Shown here one piece after another: positions 22,721 through 35,439 of a stretch of 64,000 nucleotides of DNA (the first letter of the stretch is position 1; each line of letters begins with the position of its first letter). This stretch comes from Tetracentron sinense (taxonomy: Eukaryota; Streptophyta; Magnoliopsida; Trochodendrales; Trochodendraceae). The notes beneath the pieces are model-generated. The model was not told the origin of the DNA. It searched no databases and saw only the letters and a list, made by a program, of their open reading frames with translations. The DNA is taken from assembly GCA_015143295.1 (NCBI GenBank), contig CM026565.1, forward strand, positions 33,054,052 through 33,118,051, written 5' to 3'. A program made the position numbers and the translations under genes.

Positions 22721-22816
22721 ATTTAAAACTAACAAATTAATAAGGGTTTAGTCTAATAAATTGAATATATATATATTATTGGTGGGATATTTTTTTTGCT
22801 CATCTTTATTCTTTTT

Positions 22817-22997
22817 GAGGAGTGCTAGTCCTACTCCTCAGGGCATTCCTACTTTCAGCTTGAGCCAACCATTTGTCCATTTTCACGGTTAAAGTACATA
22901 CTTTTTCAGTGATAGTAAGGATTTAACATTGAATATGGCAAAGTGGTTGACTCAATTTGAAAGTAGAAATGCCCTAGTGTAGGGCTAGCAGTCCTCT
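22817..22997. mobile_element. MITE of the GAGTGCTAGxCCTAC family in intron 1 of copy B
   Basis: Ends GAGGAGTGCTAGTCCTAC and the inverse GTAGGGCTAGCAGTCCTC are about 55-bp inverted arms that include GGGCATTxCTACTTTCA. Related ends occur at 28373-28400, 28470-28740, 45650 and 60175. Confidence 0.7.
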
Positions 22998-24429
22998 TCT
23001 TTGTTTTTTGGTTGGAAGGGTATAAGTAACACACGCTAAAGTGCTAAACAAATGCACACAATCAGGGTCTAAGGGTACCCCTAACGTTGCTCCTACCATT
23101 TATTGATAAAGTAGACTTGCCTTCATCTGAATCGAGAACGTAGATCTGATTCCCGTTTCTAAAATCGTGAAAAATCAATTGATTGCTCCAAAACTCGCAT
23201 CCCGTACCGTTTGCATAATGAGAATAATAAGCAACACAAGAACAATTGCTCATGCACTCGGCCTTGCAATCACCGAGTCCCAGGCTCGAATTTCCCTCTA
23301 TCTCCAGCTGACCAATCATGCTACCGAATTTTTCCACAAACGTATATTTACTACTCTTCCTGCACTCCGGCAGCTTCCTCGCCAAACACCCTCCATCCAA
23401 ACTATAGCCATCACACCAATCGAAATTTTCAATTACCCACATCGAATCACTTCCATCCTCAACGCTATAACTGAGGTACGTCTCATCCTCATCTGAAATG
23501 TATTCTATATGGTATTTTCTATTGAGCTCGAACAAAGAGAAATAGTCGAAGAACTCGAAAGTCCCGTTGCGCCATGCCCCACTAGTCCAGTAAAGGTTCT
23601 CTCGCTGCCACATGAACAATTGGGTTGCACCGTTGGGGTCCCCGCCGAGGGTGAAAGTCCCGCTAGCAGGTACATCACTGCTTAACCATGAAACAAGTGA
23701 CCATCTATGCCCCGTCTTAAAATTCACACCTAGTTTCATCCCGGGCAGAAGGGTGTTTGTAGGACAATCGAAACTTTGCCACAATACCCGCTTCGAATTC
23801 ACTTCTCTCATTACAAAATTCCCTGTATCCTCTAAAGTAGCAGTTGCATTTGTTGTCGCTTGATTGGAATTCAACACAATAAGAGTGTCCTCCCCATGTC
23901 CATGTACAATTTTCAATTTTCCATCGCCATCTATTGTGAGAACTCCGTTGCTGTCGCTGATCGGGGTGTCTCGGTTGGCAACCCAAACTATAGTCTCATC
24001 TGGATCTTCATTGTACCATATTCCTATGTACCGCTGTCTCGAATTTCCGGGGTTGAAGAATCCTAATTTGAAGATCCCACCAAGTGCTGGTAGTCCAAGA
24101 GCTGTTGGCCTTGTGTAATGGTGTCTGTTTCTACAAGAGAAGAATAAGATCTCATGCATATGCATAGGAAAACGAATAAGAAAATTTTCTTAGCAGCCAT
24201 TGGCGAATGTTAATCCATCACATAAAAGTCAAGAACCTGTACGAGTCGAGGATCTCTTAAATCAACCTTGGTCGGCCAACTAACCCCCAGCTATTTAACG
24301 GACAGAGAGAAAGTTCGCTTTCTTAAGCACAAAACAATTGAGAGGTTTCGGTTTATGAAAAATCGATTTCTAGCCAAAATTGTTTAAATTTGTAACATTT
24401 TCTTTGGGCAGCGATTAACACCCCCGCAT

Positions 24430-24670
24430 TAGAAGAGGTGATCTAAATGCCATGACCACGTGTCCTTTTAACACTTCTTTAACTATGGTTAAACTTAAGA
24501 AAATTAAAATAAATATTTTGGCTTTTTTACTTTTTAAAAATCAAGCTTAAATTGCTTAATTATAGGAGCTTAATTATAGGAGTGAGTAAATCTTTAACTA
24601 TAGTTGATATGTGGTAAAAAAGGGGCATTGACCAATGAAGACTATACATTAGAATAAGTAGTATACTGGG
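24430..24670. mobile_element. MITE copy with the GGTTAAG core
   Basis: Between GCATTAGAAG (about 24436) and CATTAGAATAAG (about 24650) lies an inverted version of the core seen at 9246-9476, with TTTAACTATGGTTAAAC and TTTAACTATAGTTGAT. More diverged than the 9.2-kb copy. Confidence 0.5.
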
Positions 24671-24744
24671 GGGGTGGTAAGTTATGTATTTCCATTTTTT
24701 TTTCTTTCAATAAGGCTTTTGTGGAACCATTATCCTTGTTCATG

Positions 24745-24957
24745 GGGGATCGGATTTGGTCTTGCTCTTGCAAGACCAAAACCGTCTTGCTTGTGGGAGA
24801 AAACTGACATATGGCGATAAGTCATTCCATTTTCCCTCTTATTTTTTTGACTTCTCTCCGTTTGATATTTTTTTCCCTTTTTTTATCGCCACATGTCCAA
24901 AGTTGAACTTAGGCAAGACGGTTTTGGTCTTGCAAGAGCAAGACCAAATCCGATCCC
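24745..24957. mobile_element. Mutator-type MITE, GGGATCGGATTTGGTCT ends, CTCCCC core
   Basis: Inverted ends GGGATCGGATTTGGTCTTGC continue for about 45 bp (including AAGACCAAAACCGTCTTGC). The flanks are TTGTTCATG and TTATTCATG, a 9-bp target repeat with one mismatch, as expected for Mutator elements. The inner part contains GACTTCTCTCCGTTTGATAT and TTATCGCCACATGTCC, the core shared with 17086-17288. Confidence 0.85.
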
Positions 24958-25366
24958 TTATTCATGATTCATCTCTTTCATGTCTGAGGAACCGAAGACT
25001 ATTCCTTGTCCTTATGGTACTCTCTCCGGCGTAAGAACCAAAGGATTTCTTCCTAAGGTTTCGTCTCATTAAACCTCTCTCTCTCTCTCCAACTTTGTAA
25101 TAAACCAAAGACTTTCCCACAAGACTTAATGTTGGTTCGTCTCACTAGGCCTTTAAAAGCCCATGAACATAAAAATCCTATTTTTTTTTAAGTAACAAAA
25201 ATAGGTGGCCCGTTTTATCTCAACCTCAACCCTTGGTTCTGTCGGACTTTCGTTTGTAATTGTTAGTAAAAGGATTATTATATTCTTAAGATATTTCTTA
25301 ATCTCATAAATCCCCTTTACCTGTCCTTGAACTATATATGGTTAATAAATTTTAACCCCTGTAGTT

Positions 25367-26100
25367 AATTGTCTCCTTTTAATTCTTCTAACTATGGTCA
25401 AGATTTATTATTCCTTAGGATTAAAGCATCTAACCTTAGTTTTTAAAAGAAAAAAAATTAAAAATTAATGTGTCCCCTTTTAACTCCCTTTAATTATGGT
25501 TAAGATTCACTAATCTTAGGGTTAAAGCATCTAATCTTATAGAAAAAAAAATTGGACATCTATTTTAATTCTCTTTAACTGTGGTTAAGATTTACTAACC
25601 CTTAGAGTTAAGACATCTATTAGAAATAAAAAGAAAAAAAATTAATGTGTCCCTTTTAACTCCCTTTTAACTGTGGCTAAAATTCACTAACTTAGGGTTA
25701 AAGCATCTAACCTTAGTTTTTAGAAAAAAAATTAATCTATCCCCTTTTAACTTCCTTTAATTAAATGTGGTTACGATTCACTAACCTTAGGGTTAAATAA
25801 TCTAACCTTGGATTTTAGAAAAAAAAAATATTTAAAAATGTGTCCCCTTTTAACTCCCTTTAATTGTTGTTAAGATTCACTAACCCTTAATCTTGGTTTT
25901 TAGAAGAAAAAAATTTAATTTCCATTAACTGTGACTAAGATTCACTAATGCATCTAACCTTGGTTTTTATAATTTTTTTTTAAAAATTAATGTGTTGCTT
26001 TTAATTCCCTTTAACTATAGTTAATATTCAATAACCCTTAAGGTTAAAGCATCTGACCTTGGTTTTTAGAAAAAAAATAAACCATAGGAGTTACAACTTA
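25367..26100 (+). repeat. Tandem array of about eight GGTTAAGATTCACT units
   Basis: Eight diverged units of about 75-105 bp, each of the form CCCCTTTTAACTCCCTTTAA, TxTGGTTAAGATTCACTAAC, CTTAGGGTTAAAGCATCTAA, CCTTGGTTTTTAGAAAAAAA. Elsewhere the same core occurs singly inside MITEs, so this is a head-to-tail amplification of an internal MITE segment. Confidence 0.85.
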
Positions 26101-27380
26101 TTAATTATGGTTCAAGAGTAGTTAAAGGGACTTTGTGAGATTATGAAATCTATAAAGGGCATAATAGTTATTTTAGTAAATTTCAAACAAAAGTTTAACT
26201 AAAGTAAGGGGTTGAGGCTGTTTGTCTAACTAGCGGAGAACCATAGGTTAATTTGCAAAAAATTTACACATTACTATTTGCAAACTAGGAAGAACTTATC
26301 ACTATGCAAAAAACCCTTCATCTCTCTTTATCTTTTCAATCCTCGCAGCCCTTGACTAATAGTAAACCTATGTAATTAGGAGTTTAACATAAGTAAACTA
26401 CTTGAAAACTACTTAAAATTTCTATGAAACTGAGAGGACCATAATAATTCACATTGGTCAAACAATCCTTCATCAATAAATATAAAGTGGTATTGTTTTT
26501 TAATCCTATCTTACTAAGGTGATAAAATTATAAATAACAATAATAGATTAATTTTTAATTTAAGTATATTATATTTTGTTAATGAAACCTTTATTAGTGT
26601 ATATGTATTATATTGTTCACTAAGACTAAGTGAACTTAGTAAGGTTTACTATTACATAAGACTTATGTATGGTATTGAATATCATTCTATCAAATACAAA
26701 TACAAGTGCATGTACTTTGGTATTTTTACAATGGACATTGCATAAATGACTATTCTCCTATGTAAAAAACTGTGTTAAATATTTTTTTAACTCCGAATCA
26801 GAGTTAATTTTTTTTTAAAATATCATTATTATATTGTTGAACTCTAAGGGTTAGTAAATCTTAACAACAATTAATAAGGGTTAAAAGGGACACATGTTGA
26901 CCTGTGGGTGTGATTGATTGAATTTGGGAAGAGTTCAAATGAAATTGAATGTTATCCAATATATTGGTAATAATATTTGACTGATCAGACCACTAAAGTT
27001 GATATGTTATCTTGAGCTCATCAAAATTAAATTAAATTGTTTTTTAAAAAAATCTAACTCACCCTAAGCGTCTCAAAGGTAAGAGACCCCTTCCAATGTA
27101 GGGTATATAAACCACAAATATAGTTTTCTTCCCTAGCTATATTACAACTCTAATCTAAAATCTTATCTCTGGATCTAAGTCTTTATACTCTTATCAGTGT
27201 TCTTGTTTACAAAGAAACCCATCATCACATGAATGATCATCTCGATCTCACGGAGATGTAAAAGCCTTATTATAAAAAGATTTAAAAGAACTAAACTTTG
27301 AAGCACAAGCCAGAAAGGTTGCTTATTGAAAAAGAACAAAATTTGAAACGAAATTGATTTAGATAAAGAAAAAAATCAAA
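26101..27380. other. Gene-free flank shared between copies B and C
   Basis: No gene. The part from about 26960 (GACTGATCAGACCAC...) matches 18930-19060 upstream of copy B's unit, showing that the duplicated block extends beyond the genes. Around 26880-26950 is a fragment of the GTGATTGAATT-type MITE. Confidence 0.5.
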
Positions 27381-27390
27381 TTCATGGAAA

Positions 27391-27590
27391 GCTAGAGCCA
27401 ACTCTTCGAATCAGGACTAATCCCCGAGGATTTGACGTGAGCCCACAACCTGCTACACCTATTAGTCCAGGAAAATCCCATGCAGGACTGGCCCCAAAGG
27501 GGGAGTGAGAAGTCAAACCTAGGACCTTCCGCTTCTTGAGGCATAAGTCCCGGGAACCACTGGTCCATCCCCTTGGGGTTATGATGAGGA
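27391..27590 (-). mobile_element. SINE fragment (tRNA-derived family also at 47.6 and 58 kb)
   Basis: The reverse strand reads GGATGGACCAGTGGTTCCCGG (A-box-like) then GGTCCTAGGTTTGACTTCTC (B-box-like), and a 3' part with CAGGACTAATCCCCxxGGAT in plus orientation. The same layout occurs at 47622-47870 and about 57980-58155. No clear target repeat here. Confidence 0.55.
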
Positions 27591-28466
27591 TTTTTCTTTG
27601 AGGGCGAGTGTAAAAATTCAAATCAATCTCCTTTATTATCATCAATGCAAGTGCCAAACATCAAACGATATGGATTTATCCCGACTTTCTTGGTGAGTGT
27701 GATTGGGGGGTTTGCATGAGCCCAGGGGATTTAGTCAGGCACTCTCAGAGGCCCACATACTTACCCTCGTTACTAAAAAAAAAAAAAGGCGATATGGATT
27801 TGTGCAACTTGATGGAAGATGATGCTAGTTGATCTAGCACATATTTTCTGGGATTAATTTCGGACATCTTGAGAGTAGGTTTGTGAATGTGCATGAGTTG
27901 CACCCTGTTTGGGCTAAGTCGTGCCACATAGTTAGGGACGTTGTTATAAGAAATAGCGAATCATAGTGGAAAGACTGATCTAGTATTGTAAGTTTAAAAA
28001 TAAGACTCTAGAGTTGTAATATAAAAAGAATAGAGTGTAATGGTCGTGAAACATTAGTGAAAAACAAAGATTTCAATATATACCAACATAGATAGGACTT
28101 CTTAAGAACGTTGAAAGGTTTACGTTGAGTTAGGTAATTGTATTCTTGGTTATCATATGCTGAATTCAATATAATTAATACATCAACCTTGCTGAGCTCA
28201 GGGCCTACTTAATTAGGATTTTGCTAGCCCCAGTTGCAAAATTTCCAAAGAGGCAACTGGATCGCTACAAATGTCCAACATTATCCGACTTTGACCTTTT
28301 AAACTATTAAAATAATGAAACATCTCCACGTGTTAGCCCTATCTTGTGGAAAAATTTAGAGTACATGGGGCTGGGCTAGCACTCCTCACTTAATTAAGCC
28401 CCTCAAAAAGTGATGTTTGTGTGATTTGTTTTACTATGTAAAAATTGTGAGAGCAGGGAATGCCAA
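27591..28466. other. Gene-free stretch with repeat fragments
   Basis: Around 27690-27790 a short sequence ends in a 12-A tract and may be a SINE remnant. At 28212-28395 GCTAGCCCC and GGGGCTGGGCTAGCACTCCTC form a loose inverted pair of the GAGTGCTAG MITE family. No gene is supported. Confidence 0.35.
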
Positions 28467-28469
28467 CTG

Positions 28470-28740
28470 TTAGAGTGAGGAGTGCTAGCCCTACTCTCAT
28501 GCATTTCCTATTCTCAACCTCCACAAATCAACAGTCTCCACTTTAACCTGTTGCTTTTGCAATCGGTTAAAGCTCAAGCACTCCACATGTGTCCACTTTA
28601 ATATGAGAAGAGTGCTTGTGCTTTAACCTGACTGCAAAAGCAACTGCTTAAAGTGGAGATAGGTAGTTGGGGGAGGCCAAGAGTAGGAAAGGCCTAAAGG
28701 CCTGAGAATATGGCTAGAATTCCTTTCAGTGAGAGCATGC
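28470..28740. mobile_element. MITE of the GAGTGCTAGCCCTAC family
   Basis: Starts GAGGAGTGCTAGCCCTACTC. Inner inverted arms TCTCCACTTTAACCTGTTGC and GCAACTGCTTAAAGTGGAGA flank CAAGCACTCCACATGTG. The right end is less conserved. Confidence 0.55.
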
Positions 28741-29790
28741 TTAGCATTCTTCTTTGCATTATGATCGCAGGGTGGGTATTTAGATATGTGTCTATGTCTC
28801 GGAACATTTTTGCATCCCTGGTAAACCCAACTTGTTTTATACCTAAGCCTTGGTCAATATCTACTAGACGTTGAACGCCATGTCGATTATAAAAATTAAA
28901 ATGATAAAGATTTCAATTTAGTGATCCTCTAAGTTTTACTATATTTTTAAAATAGCATTTCCTTGTAACGAATTTGACTATTTTTTAATTCAGACGATTC
29001 GTGTATCAACCTAAATAGTTGAGATAAGGCATGAAAGACAATGACAATGAAAATGATAATGATGACAAACATGAAAGATTATATCGAAATGAAAAACAAG
29101 AATAGAATAACCAATGTGGCTTTAAAATCCCAACAATATACATAAACATACGGAGTATGCATAAATATGCATCTCTTGTACGTGATACAAATAAAGAAAA
29201 TAATCATCAATATGAGATATTTGGTCATGGAAACAAACAGCTCTATCGTGCTTCTATCACAGATATTGATAATCCATTTATGGAATATTTCTCTAACTTG
29301 GCTTTAGATAAATCTGTTTCAATAATATTTCTCCCAATCAGGCTGTTTTGGCTGAGGCAGAGGTATTGTTTCATTACTAAGCATAGAAGAAACATCTGAC
29401 ATGTTGGGTCTGTCCATTGCGCTTTCTTGTACGCACAATAAACCCACATGAATGCATCTCAACATTTCGTTTTCACACATGAAGTACCCAATGTCGGATC
29501 TATTAGCTCTAAGCTAGTTACTTCTCACCACAGCTCCCATGTCTGAAAATTTCAATTTAGCTTGCAATGTCAGTCAAGGTCTTAATGCAAAATCAAATGG
29601 TCTTGAAGTTTGCTTCAATAACTTACATATCCTATATGGCTGAAAGGGTCATCGGGATCATAGAAACTGTTGTTCTTTCGACCGCTCACAATCTCCAACA
29701 ATAAGACTCCGAAGCTGAAGACGTCAGATTTCACTGAGAAAATTCTCTCCATTGCATAATCAGGAGCAAATAACCACTGTATTTAATCAT

Positions 29791-30301
<511 letters not shown>

Positions 30302-30511
30302 CTAAACCAATGAAATAGCTGGAGTTGAAAATATTGCGAACCAAATAAGAAGAAATCCAAGTTTTTGTTGGGCATAAACTCATAGATTAGTATCTTTTCT
30401 TCTCCTTGAATACAACAACCCAAAAGCCTTACAAGATTCATGTGTTGGGAGTTAATATTTCAATTCTATTCGTAGTTGATAGTTATTCTAAGAAGAGATT
30501 TAACTATGAAC

Positions 30512-30685
30512 AGGAGCTTCGGCTGAACAGTCAATCGGAGCAACCCAAAAGATACCTTGGGAAGTGGTAATTTGACTATTATGAATACATAGAAGGATAT
30601 TTTGTAACAATACATTTTTTTCATAAATACCCCTTCCCAATGCAATTTTTGGGTTGCTCCGGTTGACTGTTCAACCAGAGCCCCT
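30512..30685. mobile_element. MITE at the internal gap of copy C
   Basis: Ends AGGAGCTTCGGCTGAACAGT and the inverse of GGTTGCTCCGGTTGACTGTT...GCCCCT form 39-bp inverted repeats with about six mismatches. The phrase GTTGATAGTTATTCT stands on both sides (about 30474 and 30686), partly separated from the ends. Confidence 0.7.
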
Positions 30686-31982
30686 GTTGATAGTTATTCT
30701 CTAAATAGAATGATATATTATATAATGAGTAATGCTCAGTGGATCCATGGGTTTGTTTCATGTCTTACCCACATCGAATTACTTCCTTTCTTAACGCTAT
30801 AAGTAAAGTACTTCTCATCCCCATCTGATATTTTCATTTGGTATTTTTCATGGAGCTCCCACAGAGAGTACTGGTGTTCGAAGAACTCGAAACTCCTATT
30901 GCCACATGCCCCACTAGTCCAGTAAAGGTCCCCTCGCTGCCATATGAACAATTGGGTTGTACTGTTGGGGTCCCCGCCGAGGGTGAAGGTCCTGGTAGTG
31001 TGTACCTCACTGCTTAACCATGGAACAAGTGACCATCTATGCCCCGTCTTAAAATTCACACCTAATTTCATCCCGGGAAGAAGGGTGTTAGTTGGATAAT
31101 CGAAACCTTGCCACAATACCCGCTTTGAATTCACTTCTCTCATAATAAAATTTCCAGTATCCTCTAAAGTAGCAGTTGCATTTGTAGTCGCTTTATTGGA
31201 ATTCAACACAATAAGAGTTTCCTCCCCGCGTATAATCTTCAAATGTCCGTCACCATTGATGGTGAGAACTCCGTAGGTGTCGATGACTGGAGTGTCACGG
31301 TTGGCAACCCAAACTATAAGCTCATCTGGATCTTCATTGGCTGTTTCGAATTTTTGGGGCTTAAGAATCCTAATTTGAAGATCCCACCTGCAGAAACTAA
31401 GTGCTGGTATTACATGAGTTGTTGGCCTTGTGTAATGGTGTCTCGTTCTACAATAAGAGAATAAGATTTCATGCATATGCATAAGAAGATGAACAGCAAA
31501 ATTCCCTTGGCAGCCATTAGCGAATGTTAATCCATCAAATAAAAGTCAAGAACCTGTATACGATACTCTCACGGTCACATTGTCTATGACTCTAAAGTCC
31601 AAGCTTGAAAAGCACAAGATGAGGGGATCTCTTAAATCATTGGTCGGCCAACTAACCCCAGCTATTGAACGGCAAGAGAGAGTTGGCTTTCTTATGCACA
31701 AATCAATTGAGAGGTTTCGGTCATAATGAAAAATCGATTTTATCGCTATTATTTGTTTATAATTAGATCATTTCAATAAGGATTCTCGGCGGACCTTAAT
31801 AGAAATTTACTTGTACCATTTTTATTTATTTTTTGGTCTCAAATGTAATCCTTTGTTTTGAAAATCATCCCAAATTCATCTAATTACAGAAGAAGCCTGG
31901 CATGGATCACATTCTAATCTAACACCAGCCAACTTTCTATCAAGCATATATGATCTACTTGTACGATGCGTCACGTACTTAA

Positions 31983-32295
31983 GGGTCCGTTCTTTTGTTG
32001 AGACTTATAAAGCTTGCCATTTTACACTTCGTTATGGTAGTTGGTAGAAAATTTGAGTCACTTTGCTAAGGTTTTTAACAAAATTAATTTTTACCATCAT
32101 GAGATTTAAGTCTTACCATATTTTATGAAATTTGAAATCATGCATTTTGTTGCATTTGAAGTCTTAATTACAAGAATCGCTACCTAATAGATGATAAGCA
32201 TAATACATCAAGTTTTCAAAAGAAAATACATATTGTCAATTTACAAAACTAGCAAAGTGCCCGGACCTTATAAGTCTCGCCAAAAGAATGGAGCC
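31983..32295. mobile_element. Tourist-like (PIF/Harbinger) MITE, 313 bp
   Basis: Flanked by TAA on both sides (31980-31982 and 32296-32298). Ends GGGTCCGTTCTTTTGTTGAG and the inverse of GCCAAAAGAATGGAGCC are inverted repeats, extended by ACTTATAA. The same family is at 63274-63590. Confidence 0.82.
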
Positions 32296-33673
32296 TAAGA
32301 AACTTCAAAAGATTTACTCTCCTTCTTGTCCACTTTAGTGATCCGTGTTAGTATCATGGTGATTGGGTCCAAGTGCCACACCACATCGCCCTGAGAACAA
32401 TTTATTTAACTATTCTCATGACCTACCTCAAATGAAAGCATAACTACACTATCTTAATTTTTGTCTCACGAATTTTTGCTTATTTCCCAAACGACTTAGA
32501 TATGAGGGGAGCTCCACATCTATTTTACTATTATATATATGCTAGAGCGAATCTGATATGGCACCCCTCGAAAGTAACTATTTATTCTTCTCTTTAATCA
32601 TATCAGTTAACATTCCATTCGTGAGAAGAGATGTGATTCATCAAGCACATCTTCATTTTCTGGCCAAAACACTCGTTGAGTGGACAAAAAGGGTCATGTA
32701 TTTTTTTTATGGTGAGTTGCATTTCTCGTAGTCTCTTATGCCTCTGAGGTTTCAGTCACTGGTTATGCTAGTTAGTCATGATATTGGTGGATCGGTCGGT
32801 GACCTCGAGCACGACAATACTGTACTACAGTTACCTCCTCCCTCGAAAGTCGAAACATGAACTTGGAGCAACTAGTTTGATTTTCGTTCACTCATCAACT
32901 TCTTAGAGGTTTCTGGAAGATAACCACGTGACCACCCCAATCTCTCTGATACATATATGTGTGTGAAAAGGTTCTATCTAGTGTGTGCCCTTTAAAAGAT
33001 CACATTTGGTATGCTTCTAAGAAAATCCGACAGTTGGATGTCAAGTCGGGTTCAAGAGACATTTGCTAAATAATAGGGCAATTAGATATTTTAGACCATC
33101 TGATTAGATTTAGTTGGTCAGTATTAATCCTGTAAGGTTCACTAAACCTTTCCTAAGTTATAAATCTCTAATTTTTTCTAACATTCAATCAAATGGTTTG
33201 GAAACGTATGATTGACCTATTTTTTGTCAACTGCTCGTATTTCGATCTTGATATTTATTCAACTTTGCTCCAATTAAAGATAAGAGTAGATCTGAATCTC
33301 ATTGGAGACCCGCAAGATCTAAGAAACAGATGAAAACCCTTCTACAGATACATGTATTCAAACTCAAATCAGATCCAGATTGGATCCAAGTCCTATCCAT
33401 TTTATAACAAATGAAGAATGTCTCCATATATGACCCCAAATAAGGCATGGGTGCGACCTGTTTGATCTGATATTAAGCTCATACACACCCACCTATCTAG
33501 CTTGGATGGTGAAGTTATCCCCTCACTAGGTGGAGTCTGTGCTCGATTTTCATAAAGCTAAACTCTCATTAGGTAGAGTCTGTGCTCGATTTTCAGAAAG
33601 ATAAACTCTCAATGAACCAGTAAAAGTTGATGACTTGATAAGAAAGTCTTATCACCCCACCTGACAACTAATG
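32296..33673. other. Gene-free stretch upstream of copy C
   Basis: From 32300 to about 32770 it matches the flank of copy A (14760-15645), including GGCACCCCTCxxAAGTAACTATTTAT. Beyond that nothing is recognised apart from a short tandem duplication of ACTAGGTGGAGTCTGTGCTCGA (33525-33590). Confidence 0.45.
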
Positions 33674-35429
33674 TGTTGGGTCCCGAAAATGAGAGGAGAG
33701 GAAGAAGAAGATGGAAGGAATGGAGAAAGGTATTGTCGTGAGGCTGGGTGTCGCAATTCAGAGGGCTCTTTCTACAGGAGCAGATTTCTCTTATGTTTTT
33801 TGGAGCATATTTCTCATGGGGTTTAATCCCCTTATATAGATCTGTAATAGTAACTCATTTCCTGAATTACAGTCATGAATTGGAGACATAATGAGATTTT
33901 ATGGCATAGTAATGAGTGCCTTTATACCTGCAATTACTCATTTATAGAGTAACTGATGGCTCAATGGCCACAAATGCCAACATCTCCCACTTGGCCATGA
34001 GAGCCAAAAATCTCTCACTTGACCATGTGGAGACTACATATCATAAAATTCTTCTCAACTGAAGAAGTTAACCATTATGAATATATCAAGCCATGAGGTT
34101 CTCACAACATCTTTGTATATGTCATTCATGCTACAAAAATGAAGTTTTTCCGATGTACACGGATATGCCCTTCATGCTACAGTCATGAGGTTTTCTCGAT
34201 GTACACGGATATGCCTGTCATGCTCCAATCATGAGGTTTTCCTAATGTACATGGATATGCCCTTCATGCTACAATCATGAGGTTTTCCCAATGTACATGG
34301 ATATACCCTACATGACAAAATTTGAAGTTCAAATAAAAGTCAAATATACTCATGTATCTCATAAGATTTACTCCTACTAATCAATGAGTTTACTATTGTG
34401 AACATACACACCTTCATGAAATTTTACACACTTTTTATGATTATCCACTCGTGATAAAATAATAAAGTGTCAAAAAAAAAAAAAAATACAGATATACAAA
34501 TATATATCATATGTCATAAGGTTTAAAACACATTTATCAGTGGATTTCCCATTATGAACATATACATCATCATGAAGTTTTACACATCTTTGCGGTTGTG
34601 CCTCTCATGATAAGTTTTTTGGAATTTACCGACTTAGGTATCTCTAAGTCCTATAAAGCCAATAAGCTTTAAAATAATTCCGCACTTTTATCCTTATCAA
34701 GAAATTTCTCAATTATATCAGTTTAATGTAAATAATTTATATTTACATCAACAATATCTTAAATGTAATTTACATATATGCCTCTAGAGCTATTAACTCC
34801 ATTTATAATCCAGTCTAATAGCAATTTGATGATTATCACAAAACAAGTGAACTAGCCTCCCTATTTTACCAATCTTCATATTCTCTATGAAGTGTTTTAT
34901 GCAAACAGTATTAAGATAGGACAATATTAAAGTAATAAATTAAGTTTTATATGAGTACATAGACATTATATATTTGTTTCTTACTTTACCAAGAAATAAC
35001 AATTCCTCCAAAAAAGAAAACAAAACCTAAGGTAGATTTTTCATCATCCTTATCCCCCAGCAAAATTAGCATCCGTAAATCTATGAACTTTGAGATCATC
35101 AGCTTGAAATATGTACAATTTACTGTCGGGTCCCGAAAATGAGAGGAGAGGAAGAAGATGGAAGGAATGGAGAAATGTATTGCCGTGAGGCTAGGTGTCG
35201 CAATTTAGAGGGCTCTTTCTACAGGAGCAAATCTCTCTTATGCTTTTTGGAGCTTATTTCTCATGGGGTTTAATCCCCTTATATAGATCTGTAATAGTAA
35301 CTCCTCTCCTGAATTACAGATATGAATTGGAGACATAATGAGATTTTATGGCACACTAATGAATGCCTTTATACCTACTATTACTTATTCGTAGAGTAAC
35401 TGATGGATCCATGGCCACAAATGCCAATA
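33674..35429 (-). mobile_element. Short Copia LTR element (broken, non-autonomous)
   Basis: Two LTRs of about 315 bp (33674-33993 and about 35123-35429) begin TGTTGGGTCCCGAAAATGAG and end in GCCAACA or a variant of it, and the whole is flanked by the exact 5-bp repeat TAATG (33669-33673 and 35430-35434). The interior, read on the minus strand, keeps only a degraded trace of a Copia RNase H region (DANFAG, GDKDDEKST) and a short tandem repeat at 34120-34320. It is broken, with many breaks, and far shorter than a full Copia. By eye the LTRs differ at roughly 8% of sites, so insertion was probably several million years ago. Confidence 0.85.
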
Positions 35430-35439
35430 TAATGCCTCC

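Larger units (their letters stand above)
20524..24200 (-). pseudogene. G-type lectin S-receptor-like kinase, copy B (one frameshift)
   Basis: Exons on the minus strand: 24200-23121, 22190-22089, 22010-21802, 21722-21512, 21409-21172, 21067-20917, 20832-20524. Exons 2 to 7 are open, in phase, and nearly identical in length to copy A; kinase motifs [20 protein letters not shown] and DFG are all present. Exon 1 starts with the same MAAK leader, but the bases TTTCTGCAGG found in copy A are absent near 24086, a 10-bp deletion that shifts the frame and meets a stop. Starting at the in-frame ATG at 24165 instead would give an otherwise full lectin and kinase protein without a signal peptide. The exon 1 donor appears to be AAG|GCAAGT, a GC-AG border. 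I call it a probable recent pseudogene; a cytosolic product cannot be excluded. Confidence 0.82.

Noticed and set aside
25367-26100. Telomere-like or CRISPR-like array
   Set aside because: Units are 75-105 bp, diverged throughout and have no unique spacers; they are copies of a MITE core in a plant genome.
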